A DNA stretch of 53,950 nucleotides from JAJTFW01 sp964534995 (GTDB lineage: Bacteria > Bacteroidota > Bacteroidia > AKYH767-A > OLB10): positions 1 to 53,950 of the forward strand of contig CAZHSC010000016.1 of assembly GCA_964534995.1 (NCBI GenBank), read 5' to 3'. The notes beneath the pieces were generated by a model. The model was not told the origin of the DNA, searched no databases, and saw only the letters and a list, made by a program, of their open reading frames with translations. How positions within the stretch are numbered: the stretch's first letter is position 1; each line of letters opens with the position of its first letter. Position numbers and translations under genes: made by a program. Below are positions 44,802 to 53,324 of the stretch, in pieces.

Positions 44802-46094
44802 TTATTGCAAGATTATTTTACTCACTCTCTCTGTGAGTTTCTTCCGGGTATAGTTTTGCCCGCTTCCGCCTGCCGGAGGCCTTGTTTCCGATATGGCATG
44901 CGTATATATCCATTGTTGGATGGCCTCCTGCTCTGTTCTTTCAAACATCTCTCCCGCATCACATTCACGCAAAATTGCTGCAGCATCCCCCTGCCCGGGT
45001 CCGATGCCAAGAATGGGTCGTCCGGCACCTATATATTCAAATAACTTCCCGGTAAGGATGCCCTCTGCACCTTTGGCATCGGGAATGATCAGCAGCAGCA
45101 TATCCGCCTCCTGCATGTGGCGCACCGCGTCCTCATGTGTAACATGTCCGATCCACTCGCAATACGTATCTATGCCGTACTTTTCGGTGAGTTTTTTGAT
45201 GGTCCAGGGGGTGTTACCCACAAAACGAAACCGGAGTTTTACATCGGGAAAACGTTTGCTGATACCTGCCAGGGATTCAAAGAAAACACCGGGTTTATAG
45301 TTTTCAGCCATCGTTCCAACATAAGCGATGGTATATATGCCCTTCTCAGGATGTATTTCTCCTAAAAAATCTTCTTCATCATAACCGTTGGGAACCACAT
45401 GCACTTTTTCTGAATTTACCCCGGACGATTTAGCGACAAAGGATTTTTTTATGGCATCGCTCACCACCAGCACCGCATCGGCAACTTCGAGCACTTTCTT
45501 TTCATAAGCGGCATCCTTGCGGGCTGCAGGGGCAGTATGCAGCAGGTCCTTGTAATAATAAATGTCGGTCCAGGGATCGCGCATATCGGCAACCCATTTT
45601 AATGAAGGAAACTTCTCCTTCAGTTTTAAACCCACCAGTTGCGTGGAATGCGGCGGCGTTGATATCATCACATAACGGATGTTTTCCTCCCTGATAATTT
45701 TCACAGCTTCTCTGCAGGCGTATTTCACCCACCCTACCCTTGCATCAGGAATAAAAAAATTTCCGCGTATCCAGCGTAGCATGCGTTGGGTTTTAGATTC
45801 TTTATTGGCATTGGCAAAGCCGCCGTAGGGTACATGCTTCTTCCCCATCATAGCCGATAAAAGATTGAGTGGCTCAAAGGAAGATGTTTTTACTACACGA
45901 ACACCCGGAGGGATGTCCTTTGATAAGGTTGGATCCGTAACCGGATATGATGCCTTTTCGGGATCCACCGTCAGTACGATGGGCTCAATGCCGAAATCAG
46001 GGAAGTAACGTACGAACTTAAGGGCACGCTGTACTCCTGCTCCTCCACTGGGTGGCCAGTAATAGGTGATCACCAGTACCTTTTCCGATGGCAT
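44802..46094 (-). CDS. Glycosyltransferase family 4-like protein
   Basis: A GT-B glycosyltransferase of 430 aa from the ATG at 46094. It begins MPSEKVLVITYYWPPSGGAG, the usual family N-terminus, with the acceptor-domain segment ISTPPHSTQLVGLKLK. The donor domain has VVPNGYDEEDFLGE, AYVGTMAENYKPG and LTGKLFEYIGAGRPILGIG. The longer frame from 46139 overlaps yfhO and is rejected. It lies 4 bp after the yfhO stop and 4 bp before the asnB gene, so it is part of a tight minus-strand operon. Confidence 0.9.
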   Translation of the reverse strand: MPSEKVLVITYYWPPSGGAGVQRALKFVRYFPDFGIEPIVLTVDPEKASYPVTDPTLSKDIPPGVRVVKTSSFEPLNLLSAMMGKKHVPYGGFANANKESKTQRMLRWIRGNFFIPDARVGWVKYACREAVKIIREENIRYVMISTPPHSTQLVGLKLKEKFPSLKWVADMRDPWTDIYYYKDLLHTAPAARKDAAYEKKVLEVADAVLVVSDAIKKSFVAKSSGVNSEKVHVVPNGYDEEDFLGEIHPEKGIYTIAYVGTMAENYKPGVFFESLAGISKRFPDVKLRFRFVGNTPWTIKKLTEKYGIDTYCEWIGHVTHEDAVRHMQEADMLLLIIPDAKGAEGILTGKLFEYIGAGRPILGIGPGQGDAAAILRECDAGEMFERTEQEAIQQWIYTHAISETRPPAGGSGQNYTRKKLTERVSKIILQ

Positions 46095-46098
46095 CCTC

Positions 46099-48519
46099 TT
46101 ACTTTTTTCTTCTGATCTCAACCCATGAAATACCCGCAAATGCGAGGAGCAGCAACAAGGAACCGGCCAGCGACATTTTCTCTCCTAGGGCAAAGGTTTC
46201 AGGTTCAAATTTGAATTCTACCTTGTGCTTACCGGCCGGCACCTGCATGGCCCGTAAAGCGTAATTGGCGCGGATATAGTTAACCGGCTTACCGTCAATA
46301 TAGGCATTCCATCCCTCCGGATAATAAATTTCGGAGAATACAAGCAGGTTGTTCTTACTTCCGTTCACTTCATATTCAAGATGGTTGGGCAATACCTTGC
46401 CGTCCTTGCTGATAATTTTTACAGAAGCTGTTGAATCGGCTCCCTTCACCGCATCCCTGATGCCGCCGCTATAACGGGTATCAATAACCGCAATATTGCG
46501 TGTATCGAGGCTGTCGAGGGCTTTCATTTCCGCGTCCGCGTCGGGTACGATGTTCCAGTCGCTGACAACCCATGCCGCCCCCAGCGCCCCGGGATTCATC
46601 TGCACCATCGGACTTTGATCCTGGGGGTTCCTGACAATAAAATACTTTGTATTTAACATATTCAGCACATTCATGTTCCCCTTGCTGATCTGATACTCGA
46701 CCAGTTCCTGGTAACGCTTGAGTTTGGCGCCATGATACCCCCCAATGGAACGGTGATAGTATGAGGTACTCGCGTCGTTAAAGGTGCTTACGGAAGTATT
46801 CATGACCCGGTAATATCCCTTATCCTGCAATATCTGCTGATCTGCTGCTGACATGGTAAAAGGCTGTTCCGCTTTTGATTTGGAGGTAAAGTGACTGTCA
46901 TTCAGGAAACGCTTGTCAATGCTCCACAAGTCAACGAGTATCAACAAGGCAATAACAGGCAGTACCACTTCCTTCTTCATCTTCGAAAGCAGCAAGGCGT
47001 ACAGCATTCCCGCTGCAAGGGCAATAAAGAACAAGGACCTGAGTGCATCAGTCCTTAACATATTTTCCCTGTCCTGTTTCAAGGCCGCCAGCAACCAGTC
47101 GTACTGCTTCAGTTGCTCATCCGTTTCGCCGGAGAAATCACAAAACATGCCGGGCAGCAGCACAAACAATAAACAAAGCCCTCCACTGATATACAGCGCC
47201 ATTAGCAAGGATTTCTTCAACTTCGCTCTGTCCAGACTGCCATCGCTGAATTTCATAAGGCCCAGCATGCCCGCAAAGGGAATGACGAAGGAGGTAATCA
47301 CCAAGGCCATCGCAACGGAGCGGAATTTATTATATCCGGGAAAATAATTGAAGAAGATATCGGTTAGCGGAAGGAAATGCCGCCCCCATGAAAGCATGAT
47401 AAAGAGTAAGGCCGCCGTTGCCAGCCACCATCTCATGGTACCGCGCAGCAGGAAGAGGGATAATATAAACAGAAAAACAGGGATAGCTCCGTTGTAAACA
47501 GGGCCGGAGGTCATGGGCTGATCTCCCCAGTACACAGGGGCCTGTTTAACAAATGACCGCGCCTGGGCATCGCCGGCATTGGCAGCTATGGCTTTGTAGG
47601 TTGCCGAGTTATTACCCAACTCATACGCGGAAGATCCGCCTGCAAAACCGGGTATCATGAGGGTCATGGTTTCCATCTTGCCGTAGCTCCAGCCCAGGGC
47701 ATAATCTTTATCCAGCCCGGTACTCACTTTCTTCTCCGTAAGCTCTGACTGACTGCGTGTGGAATACTTCCCGTATTCATAGGTAAGGAGCAGGTTGGTG
47801 ATATTGGGTAAAATGGCCAGTGCCGCGGCTATCAGGAGTACAAGACTTGAACGTACAAAGGCGGGAATGGACTTTTCCTGAACCGCCCTCAGCCCTTCAA
47901 AAACAATCAGCAGGCCAACGGTGATGGCTACATAAAATGTGATCTGCAGGTGGTTGGCGTATATCTGGAGTGAAAGCGCCAGCGCGGTGATGGCTGCACC
48001 CATCAGGTGTCGGTCACGATAAGCCATCAGTATGCCTGCAAAGATCAAAGGAATGATGGCGATGGCATGTACCTTGGTATTATGACCGGCATGGATGGAC
48101 ACAAACTGAAAAGAGCAAAAAGCGAAAGCGATTGCTCCGGCAATGGCGATCCTCACATCCGCCTTAAAGGCAATCATCAACAGGTAAAAAGAAAGCAGCG
48201 AAAGGAATAAAAGGTTGGCCGGTGATGGAAGGCCCAGCCACATGATCTTGTTCACATATTGAATTAAATTCGACGCGTATACCACGGATATCTGATACGC
48301 CGGCATGCCACTGAACATGGTGCTGGTCCATAAAGGTTCGCTGCCATAGGCTTCACGGTAATCGGTAATTTCCTTAACGCTTCCCAGCCATTGGTTGATA
48401 TCGCCCTGCTCCAGTGCTTTTCCGGATAATACCGGTGTGAAATACAGGACAGAGATTACCAGAAAGAGGGCTACAGAAATCAAATGTGGCTGAAGCTGCC
48501 TGAATACGGATGTTTTCAT
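46099..48519 (-). CDS. YfhO-family polytopic membrane protein
   Basis: An 806-aa inner-membrane protein with about a dozen hydrophobic helices and a C-terminal periplasmic domain (FSEIYYPEGWNAYIDGKPV). This is the arrangement of YfhO/GT-C-like proteins implicated in adding sugars from polyprenyl carriers to surface polymers. The N-terminus has FTPVLSGKALEQGDINQWLG and DYREAYGSEPLWTSTMFSGMPAYQ, the conserved loop of the family that includes the acidic pair. It is the first gene of the run down to 40614. A catalytic role in glycan transfer is an inference. Confidence 0.85.
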   Translation of the reverse strand: MKTSVFRQLQPHLISVALFLVISVLYFTPVLSGKALEQGDINQWLGSVKEITDYREAYGSEPLWTSTMFSGMPAYQISVVYASNLIQYVNKIMWLGLPSPANLLFLSLLSFYLLMIAFKADVRIAIAGAIAFAFCSFQFVSIHAGHNTKVHAIAIIPLIFAGILMAYRDRHLMGAAITALALSLQIYANHLQITFYVAITVGLLIVFEGLRAVQEKSIPAFVRSSLVLLIAAALAILPNITNLLLTYEYGKYSTRSQSELTEKKVSTGLDKDYALGWSYGKMETMTLMIPGFAGGSSAYELGNNSATYKAIAANAGDAQARSFVKQAPVYWGDQPMTSGPVYNGAIPVFLFILSLFLLRGTMRWWLATAALLFIMLSWGRHFLPLTDIFFNYFPGYNKFRSVAMALVITSFVIPFAGMLGLMKFSDGSLDRAKLKKSLLMALYISGGLCLLFVLLPGMFCDFSGETDEQLKQYDWLLAALKQDRENMLRTDALRSLFFIALAAGMLYALLLSKMKKEVVLPVIALLILVDLWSIDKRFLNDSHFTSKSKAEQPFTMSAADQQILQDKGYYRVMNTSVSTFNDASTSYYHRSIGGYHGAKLKRYQELVEYQISKGNMNVLNMLNTKYFIVRNPQDQSPMVQMNPGALGAAWVVSDWNIVPDADAEMKALDSLDTRNIAVIDTRYSGGIRDAVKGADSTASVKIISKDGKVLPNHLEYEVNGSKNNLLVFSEIYYPEGWNAYIDGKPVNYIRANYALRAMQVPAGKHKVEFKFEPETFALGEKMSLAGSLLLLLAFAGISWVEIRRKK

Positions 48520-48807
48520 AGAAGGTACGTGAATTTCAAGAGGATGAAATTAGGGATTTTAATTTGTATCAGGGTCATTTTAACCTCTAAAAATACAGGC
48601 GGCAGGGCTCTTAAAATAGAAGGTTATGATTTTCAGAGAAACAAAGCTCAGATAAAAATTTCCGGAAAAAAAGGCACTAAATTTAACTGTAAGCCATTGC
48701 TGTTGCCTGCCATTGGAAATAACAGGAATACATTCCCTCAAAATAAAAAGCCTGCCGGGGTAAATGAATGGCAATTTATGTAAAGCCGTTACCCATGATC
48801 GGCGCCG
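48520..48807. other. Intergenic gap upstream of yfhO
   Basis: 288 bp without a convincing gene. It is AT-rich, with no exact TAnnTTTG for the minus strand and no clear terminator. A plus-strand frame of 79 codons from ATG 48544 has the Lys/Asn composition of random AT-rich DNA and is not called. Confidence 0.5.
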
Positions 48808-49059
48808 CTAATCTTTGATTTCTTCAAAATCCACATACTCGCCCTGACTATCGCGGAATGATTTTTTCTTAGTCTGTTCTTCCTCACGGTTCATTTGCGC
48901 CTGCCGCTGCTGATGATGCCCTGCCTGTCGTTGCTGCATACGATTCATTTCCTTAAACAACTTTTTAGAAACAGCGCCCAGGATAAAATAAAAGATATAC
49001 CTCCGGAATACTCCGAAAACAATAAACAGTATCAGCAGTACAAATAGAAAATCACTCAT
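48808..49059 (-). CDS. Small membrane protein, DUF4834-like
   Basis: An 83-aa protein with one N-terminal membrane segment (about 3-30, FLFVLLILFIVFGVFRRYIFYFILG). A short amphipathic stretch and a Gln/Arg-rich charged tail (NRMQQRQAGHHQQRQAQMNR) end in the acidic GEYVDFEEIKD. This pattern matches DUF4834-type proteins of Bacteroidota as I recall them. Function is unknown. It starts 36 bp after the carB stop on the same strand and is likely co-transcribed with it. Confidence 0.7.
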   Translation of the reverse strand: MSDFLFVLLILFIVFGVFRRYIFYFILGAVSKKLFKEMNRMQQRQAGHHQQRQAQMNREEEQTKKKSFRDSQGEYVDFEEIKD

Positions 49060-49095
49060 AGCCTTTCAGATGCATTGGGTATAATTTCAGGGATT

Positions 49096-51912
49096 TTATC
49101 GTGATAAATATAAATTTCTTTCACTGTAAACCTGCTGGAAAAAGTCATCCTGCAGGTCATCGATGAAGTAAATGGCTTCACCGGTTGATTTCATTTCCGG
49201 CCCCAATTCCTTGTTTACATCCCTGAATTTTTCAAATGAAAACACGGGAATTTTTATGGCATAGCCCTCCTTCTTTGGATTAAACTTAAAATCCTTCACT
49301 TTATTATGGCCAAGCATCAGTTTGGTGGCATAATTCACATAAGGCTCATCGTAGGCTTTCGCGATAAAGGGAACGGTACGGGATGCTCTCGGATTGGCCT
49401 CAATAACATACACCACTTCATCCTTGATCGCGAACTGAATATTGATCAAACCTTTTACATGCATGGCCAGGGCAATCTTTCGCGTAATATTTTCAATTTG
49501 CTTCAATACATTTTCGCTCAGGTCGAAAGGAGGCAATACGGCATTGCTGTCACCCGAATGAATGCCTGCCGGTTCAATATGCTCCATGATGCCGATGATG
49601 TAGGCGTCTTCACCGTCGCAGATCGCATCCGCTTCTGCCTCTATCGCTTTATCCAGGAAGTGATCCAACAAGACCTTATTACCGGGAATATCCTTGAGGA
49701 TATTTACCACATGCGTTTCCAGTTCCTGCTCATTGATTACAATTTTCATGCTTTGCCCACCCAGCACATAAGAGGGGCGTACCAATAAGGGGAAACCCAG
49801 GTCCTTTGACAATTCCACTGCCTGATCGGCATCCTCAATCACACCAAATTTAGGATAGGGAATACCTAGGTCTTTGAGCAGGTTTGAAAAGGAACCCCTG
49901 TCTTCTGCCAAATCGAGCGACGCGAAGCTGGTTCCGATGATATTAATACCATACTTATCCAGTTTTTCCGCGAGTTTTAAGGCGGTTTGCCCTCCCAGCT
50001 GGACAATCACACCAACAGGCTTTTCATGCTGGATAATGTCATAAATATGTTCCCAAAATACCGGCTCAAAGTAGAGCTTATCAGCAATATCAAAATCTGT
50101 AGAAACCGTTTCCGGGTTACAGTTAATCATGATGGTTTCATAACCGCATTCTTTCGCGGCCAGCACCCCGTGCACGCAACTGTAATCAAATTCGATGCCC
50201 TGGCCTATCCTGTTGGGACCCGATCCCAGAATGATTATTTTTTTCCTGTCGGATGATGTTGACTCATTCTCCGTTTCGAAAGTGGAATAATAATAGGGAG
50301 TTTTTGCTTCGAATTCGGCGGCACAGGTATCCACCAGCTTGTACACCCTGTGGATGCCCATATCCTTTCTTCTGGTATGTACTTCACTCTCGAGACAACG
50401 CAACAGATGGGCAATCTGCCGGTCGGCATATCCCTTTTGCTTTGCTTCAAGCATCAGATCGCGGGTAAGGCTGCAGAGGTCGTGTTTTTCTATCTCTTTT
50501 TCCAGTTCCACCAATTCTTCAATCTGGTTAAGGAACCATGCATCAATGCGGGTCAGCTTCTGAATGGTTTTAAAGGGTATGCCCATTTTGAAAGCGTCGT
50601 AAATATGGAACAGTCTGTTCCATCCTGGATTCTTCAGACTTTCGAGAATAGCTTCCTGATTGGTGAGTTCCCTGCCATCGGCACCAAGGCCATTCCTTTT
50701 AATTTCCAGCGATTGACAGGCCTTTTGCAAAGCTTCCTGAAAGCTGCGTCCAATCCCCATCGCTTCTCCTACCGATTTCATCTGCAAACCAAGGTGGCGA
50801 TCAGTGCCTTTAAATTTGTCGAAATTCCAGCGGGGTACCTTTACAATGACATAGTCAATAGTTGGTTCAAAAAAGGCTGAGGTAGTTTTGGTTATTTGAT
50901 TTTGCAACTCATCCAGGTTATAGCCTATAGCCAGTTTGGCGGCAATTTTTGCAATAGGATATCCTGTCGCTTTCGAGGCAAGGGCGGAAGAGCGCGAAAC
51001 ACGCGGGTTGATCTCAATAACGATGATCTCATCTTCATTCTGAGGATTAACCGAAAACTGAATGTTGCAGCCACCGGCGAATTGCCCGATGCCATTCATG
51101 CAACGAATGGCCAGGTCTCTTAATTTCTGATAGGTTCGGTCGCTGAGCGTCATGGCCGGGGCCACTGTAATCGAATCTCCGGTATGTATGCCCATCGGAT
51201 CAAAGTTTTCGATGGAACAAATGATGATAACGTTTCCGATGTTGTCCCTCAATAACTCCAGCTCAAATTCCTTCCACCCCATGATACTTTGCTCAATGAG
51301 CACTTCGTGCACAGGACTGGAGTGCAGCCCGAAATTCAGGGCTGTATCAAATTCTTCCTTGGTTTCCACAAATCCTCCTCCCGAGCCACCCAGGGTAAAA
51401 GATGGCCGGATAACCAGCGGAAATCCAATTTCCTGAGCAATCTCCTTTCCTTCAAGAAAAGAAGTGGCCGTACGTCCTTTGCATACGCTGGCGCCGAGGT
51501 CGAGCATTCGCAGGCGAAAACGTTCCCGGTCCTCGGTAGTTTTTATGGCATCAATATCAACGCCAATGATCTTCACCTGGTGCTTATCCCAAATGCCTGC
51601 CTTCTGACATTCGATGCACAGATTCAGCGCGGTTTGTCCCCCCATGGTGGGCAACACCGCATCGATTTTATGCTGTTGAAGAATTTCACTGATAGACTTC
51701 TTAGTTAAAGGCTTCAGATAAATATGATCCGCAGTCACCTTATCGGTCATGATGGTGGCCGGATTTGAATTTATCAGTACCACTTCGATGCCCTCCTCTT
51801 TCAAGGATCTGGCAGCCTGGCTACCTGAATAATCAAATTCACAGGCCTGACCTATAATGATAGGTCCGCTGCCAATTATAAGTACCGATTTTATGGATTT
51901 GTCGCGTGGCAT
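49096..51912 (-). CDS. carB: Carbamoyl-phosphate synthase large subunit
   Basis: A 938-aa cytosolic synthetase that makes carbamoyl phosphate from bicarbonate, ATP and glutamine-derived ammonia for pyrimidine and arginine synthesis. Two homologous halves are seen: the first begins VLIIGSGPIIIGQACEFDYS, the second IIILGSGPNRIGQGIEFDYS near residue 560. Each has an ATP-grasp domain with the INPRVSRSSALASKATGYP and EANPRASRTVPFIAKAY signatures. It ends just after the second ATP-grasp region and lacks the C-terminal allosteric (MGS-like) domain of the 1073-aa E. coli enzyme. Many Bacteroidota have this short form. The glutaminase subunit carA is not in the window. Confidence 0.96.
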   Translation of the reverse strand: MPRDKSIKSVLIIGSGPIIIGQACEFDYSGSQAARSLKEEGIEVVLINSNPATIMTDKVTADHIYLKPLTKKSISEILQQHKIDAVLPTMGGQTALNLCIECQKAGIWDKHQVKIIGVDIDAIKTTEDRERFRLRMLDLGASVCKGRTATSFLEGKEIAQEIGFPLVIRPSFTLGGSGGGFVETKEEFDTALNFGLHSSPVHEVLIEQSIMGWKEFELELLRDNIGNVIIICSIENFDPMGIHTGDSITVAPAMTLSDRTYQKLRDLAIRCMNGIGQFAGGCNIQFSVNPQNEDEIIVIEINPRVSRSSALASKATGYPIAKIAAKLAIGYNLDELQNQITKTTSAFFEPTIDYVIVKVPRWNFDKFKGTDRHLGLQMKSVGEAMGIGRSFQEALQKACQSLEIKRNGLGADGRELTNQEAILESLKNPGWNRLFHIYDAFKMGIPFKTIQKLTRIDAWFLNQIEELVELEKEIEKHDLCSLTRDLMLEAKQKGYADRQIAHLLRCLESEVHTRRKDMGIHRVYKLVDTCAAEFEAKTPYYYSTFETENESTSSDRKKIIILGSGPNRIGQGIEFDYSCVHGVLAAKECGYETIMINCNPETVSTDFDIADKLYFEPVFWEHIYDIIQHEKPVGVIVQLGGQTALKLAEKLDKYGINIIGTSFASLDLAEDRGSFSNLLKDLGIPYPKFGVIEDADQAVELSKDLGFPLLVRPSYVLGGQSMKIVINEQELETHVVNILKDIPGNKVLLDHFLDKAIEAEADAICDGEDAYIIGIMEHIEPAGIHSGDSNAVLPPFDLSENVLKQIENITRKIALAMHVKGLINIQFAIKDEVVYVIEANPRASRTVPFIAKAYDEPYVNYATKLMLGHNKVKDFKFNPKKEGYAIKIPVFSFEKFRDVNKELGPEMKSTGEAIYFIDDLQDDFFQQVYSERNLYLSR

Positions 51913-51934
51913 CCTGTTATTTTTGATATTAATT

Positions 51935-52018
51935 TTAATGGATTTGGATGTAAAGGATCAGATAAAGTAAAACTACTGAAACCAAGGCGCAGATCACAGA
52001 TAAAATGAGAAGGACCAT
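51935..52018 (-). CDS. Possible 27-aa hydrophobic leader or small membrane protein upstream of carB
   Basis: In the carB leader, ATG at 52018 opens a 27-codon frame ending in TAA at 51935. The peptide MVLLILSVICALVSVVLLYL is followed by ILYIQIH, a textbook single transmembrane helix without any charged residue. The frame continues open upstream for 12 codons with no ATG. It ends 22 nt before the carB ATG and would be in the same transcript if the promoter at 52083-52090 is used. No ribosome-binding site is visible, which is usual in Bacteroidota. It may be a real small protein, a regulatory uORF, or chance. Confidence 0.35.
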   Translation of the reverse strand: MVLLILSVICALVSVVLLYLILYIQIH

Positions 52019-52082
52019 GAAGTGAAAATGGTTGATCTTCTGCTCTGGACAACATTATTTTATACTGACCTTTTATTTAGTA

Positions 52083-52090
52083 CAAAAGTA
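52083..52090 (-). promoter_or_regulatory. Candidate -7 element for carB transcript
   Basis: Minus-strand TACTTTTG matches TAnnTTTG, 170 nt upstream of carB and 64 nt upstream of the small hydrophobic ORF. It implies an unusually long carB leader. Confidence 0.4.
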
Positions 52091-52147
52091 GACAAAGAGG
52101 CCGAGACGCCTGGCTTTGTTAATAATTAAAAGCAATAAAATCCGGCT

Positions 52148-52155
52148 TAGCTTTG
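52148..52155 (+). promoter_or_regulatory. Candidate -7 element, leaderless-type, for the alpha/beta hydrolase
   Basis: TAGCTTTG matches TAnnTTTG, 8 nt before the ATG at 52164, leaving a leader of at most a few bases. Confidence 0.5.
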
Positions 52156-52163
52156 CGGTAATT

Positions 52164-52994
52164 ATGTCAGAATCGGGAACTCAGTTCATGAAGTGCGGAG
52201 ATATCTTTCTTCCCTACCGTGAATACGGGACGGGGCGGGACTTGCTGATTGCATTTCATGGCTTTGGCAGAACCGGCGCCGATTTTATTCCCATGCAGGA
52301 ATACCTCGGTAAGCAATACACCATCATTGCCGTTGATTTTTTCTTTCACGGCATGAATGCCTGGAAATGGGGTGATGGGATACCCGCCTTTACCCCGCAT
52401 ACGCTGGCTGGTATGATAGAAAATTTGCTCATGGAGAGGAACAAGACCGGGTGTTCATTGCTCGGGTACAGCCAGGGCGGGCGACTTGTGATGGGCCTTG
52501 TACACCTTATCCCTCACCTTATTCATGATCTTTTTGTGTTGGCACCAGATGGAATGAAGAGCAATACGGTCCGGTCCGTCATTGCCAATACCCTGATTGG
52601 AAGGAAATTAGGGAGTGTATTGGTAAGGAAACCGGGGCTGCTTATCTTGATCATTAAGCTGATCAACAGGCTGGGTTTTATAAATGCCAGGGTGAAGCAG
52701 TTTTATTTGCTGAATACTAAAACCGAAGCTGACAGATTAAAATTATATCATCTGTGGCTGTTGCTGAGAAACTACCCGGTGAACAAAAAACGTATGCGTC
52801 ATTCCTTTTCTCTTATCCCCATGAGGGTGGAATTTTTCTTCGGGAAATACGACACCATTATTCCCTTAAAGCGGGGCAAAAAATTTACGGCTGAGCTATC
52901 TCCCGGCTTGGTGGTGCATGTGTTTGAATGCGGACATGATATCTTGCAAATGACTCCAGAAATATGTGCTGCAATCACAAAACCCGGCACCTAA
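52164..52994 (+). CDS. Alpha/beta hydrolase fold protein
   Basis: A 276-aa cytosolic hydrolase. The oxyanion-hole motif HGFGRTG is at about 32-38. The nucleophile elbow GYSQGG puts Ser at 103, the acid is probably the Asp in FGKYDTIIP and the His is in FECGHDIL near the end, so the triad is complete. I chose the ATG at 52164 (MSESGTQF) because the 16-residue extension from 52116 spans the TAnnTTTG promoter element. Substrate unknown. It converges on rpmH with a bidirectional terminator between them. Confidence 0.9.
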   Translation: MSESGTQFMKCGDIFLPYREYGTGRDLLIAFHGFGRTGADFIPMQEYLGKQYTIIAVDFFFHGMNAWKWGDGIPAFTPHTLAGMIENLLMERNKTGCSLLGYSQGGRLVMGLVHLIPHLIHDLFVLAPDGMKSNTVRSVIANTLIGRKLGSVLVRKPGLLILIIKLINRLGFINARVKQFYLLNTKTEADRLKLYHLWLLLRNYPVNKKRMRHSFSLIPMRVEFFFGKYDTIIPLKRGKKFTAELSPGLVVHVFECGHDILQMTPEICAAITKPGT

Positions 52995-53059
52995 ACCATG
53001 CGGGCTGAATTCAGTTTCCGATTTCCGGAAGTCAAGAACATTAAAATTCAGCCCCAAAA

Positions 53060-53087
53060 AAAAAGCAACCCGGATGAGTTGCTTTTT
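53060..53087. terminator. Bidirectional intrinsic terminator between hydrolase gene and rpmH
   Basis: AAAAAGCAAC (53060-53069) pairs perfectly with GTTGCTTTTT (53078-53087) over an 8-nt loop. Reading plus, the stem ends in five T; reading minus, it ends in nine T. It serves both convergent genes. Confidence 0.9.
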
Positions 53088-53106
53088 AATTGGTGTAAGG
53101 GGGATG

Positions 53107-53265
53107 TTATTTCCTCCAGCTACGCTCGTCAGATACGGTTAACTTTTTACGTCCTTTCTTTCTGCGCGCCGCAAGAACCCTGCGTCCATTCGCTGAACTC
53201 ATACGTTTTCTGAAACCGTGTTTATTTCTACGCTTACGTAACGAGGGTTGAAATGTCCTTTTCAT
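53107..53265 (-). CDS. rpmH: 50S ribosomal protein L34
   Basis: A 52-aa, highly basic ribosomal protein of the large subunit. The translation starts MKRTFQPSLRKRRNKHGFR and continues with KRMSSANGRRVLAARRKKGRKKL, the L34 signature, ending TVSDERSWRK. Length is normal (44-53 aa in the family). It is easy to miss because of its size. Unlike the common arrangement, neither dnaA nor rnpA is beside it. A promoter with both -7 and -33 elements lies upstream. Confidence 0.97.
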   Translation of the reverse strand: MKRTFQPSLRKRRNKHGFRKRMSSANGRRVLAARRKKGRKKLTVSDERSWRK

Positions 53266-53294
53266 ATTGCTTTCAATTATCCGCTAAGGGAGCG

Positions 53295-53324
53295 CAAAGA
53301 TAGAAAAAAAGTAAATCGTGCAAA
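53295..53324 (-). promoter_or_regulatory. rpmH promoter, -7 and -33 elements
   Basis: Minus-strand TATCTTTG (53295-53302) matches TAnnTTTG, and TTTG (53321-53324) lies 18 nt upstream, fitting the Bacteroidota TTTG-N18-21-TAnnTTTG layout. The gap from the -7 element to the rpmH ATG is 29 nt. This is the best two-part promoter in the window. Confidence 0.6.

Noticed and set aside
48580..48774. 64-codon minus-strand frame in the same gap
   Set aside because: Hydrophobic but without a recognisable helix pattern, promoter or start context; no better than chance in this gap.
48544..48783. 79-codon plus-strand frame upstream of yfhO
   Set aside because: Lys/Asn-rich translation of AT-rich intergenic DNA, antisense to the operon direction, with no promoter or family motif.
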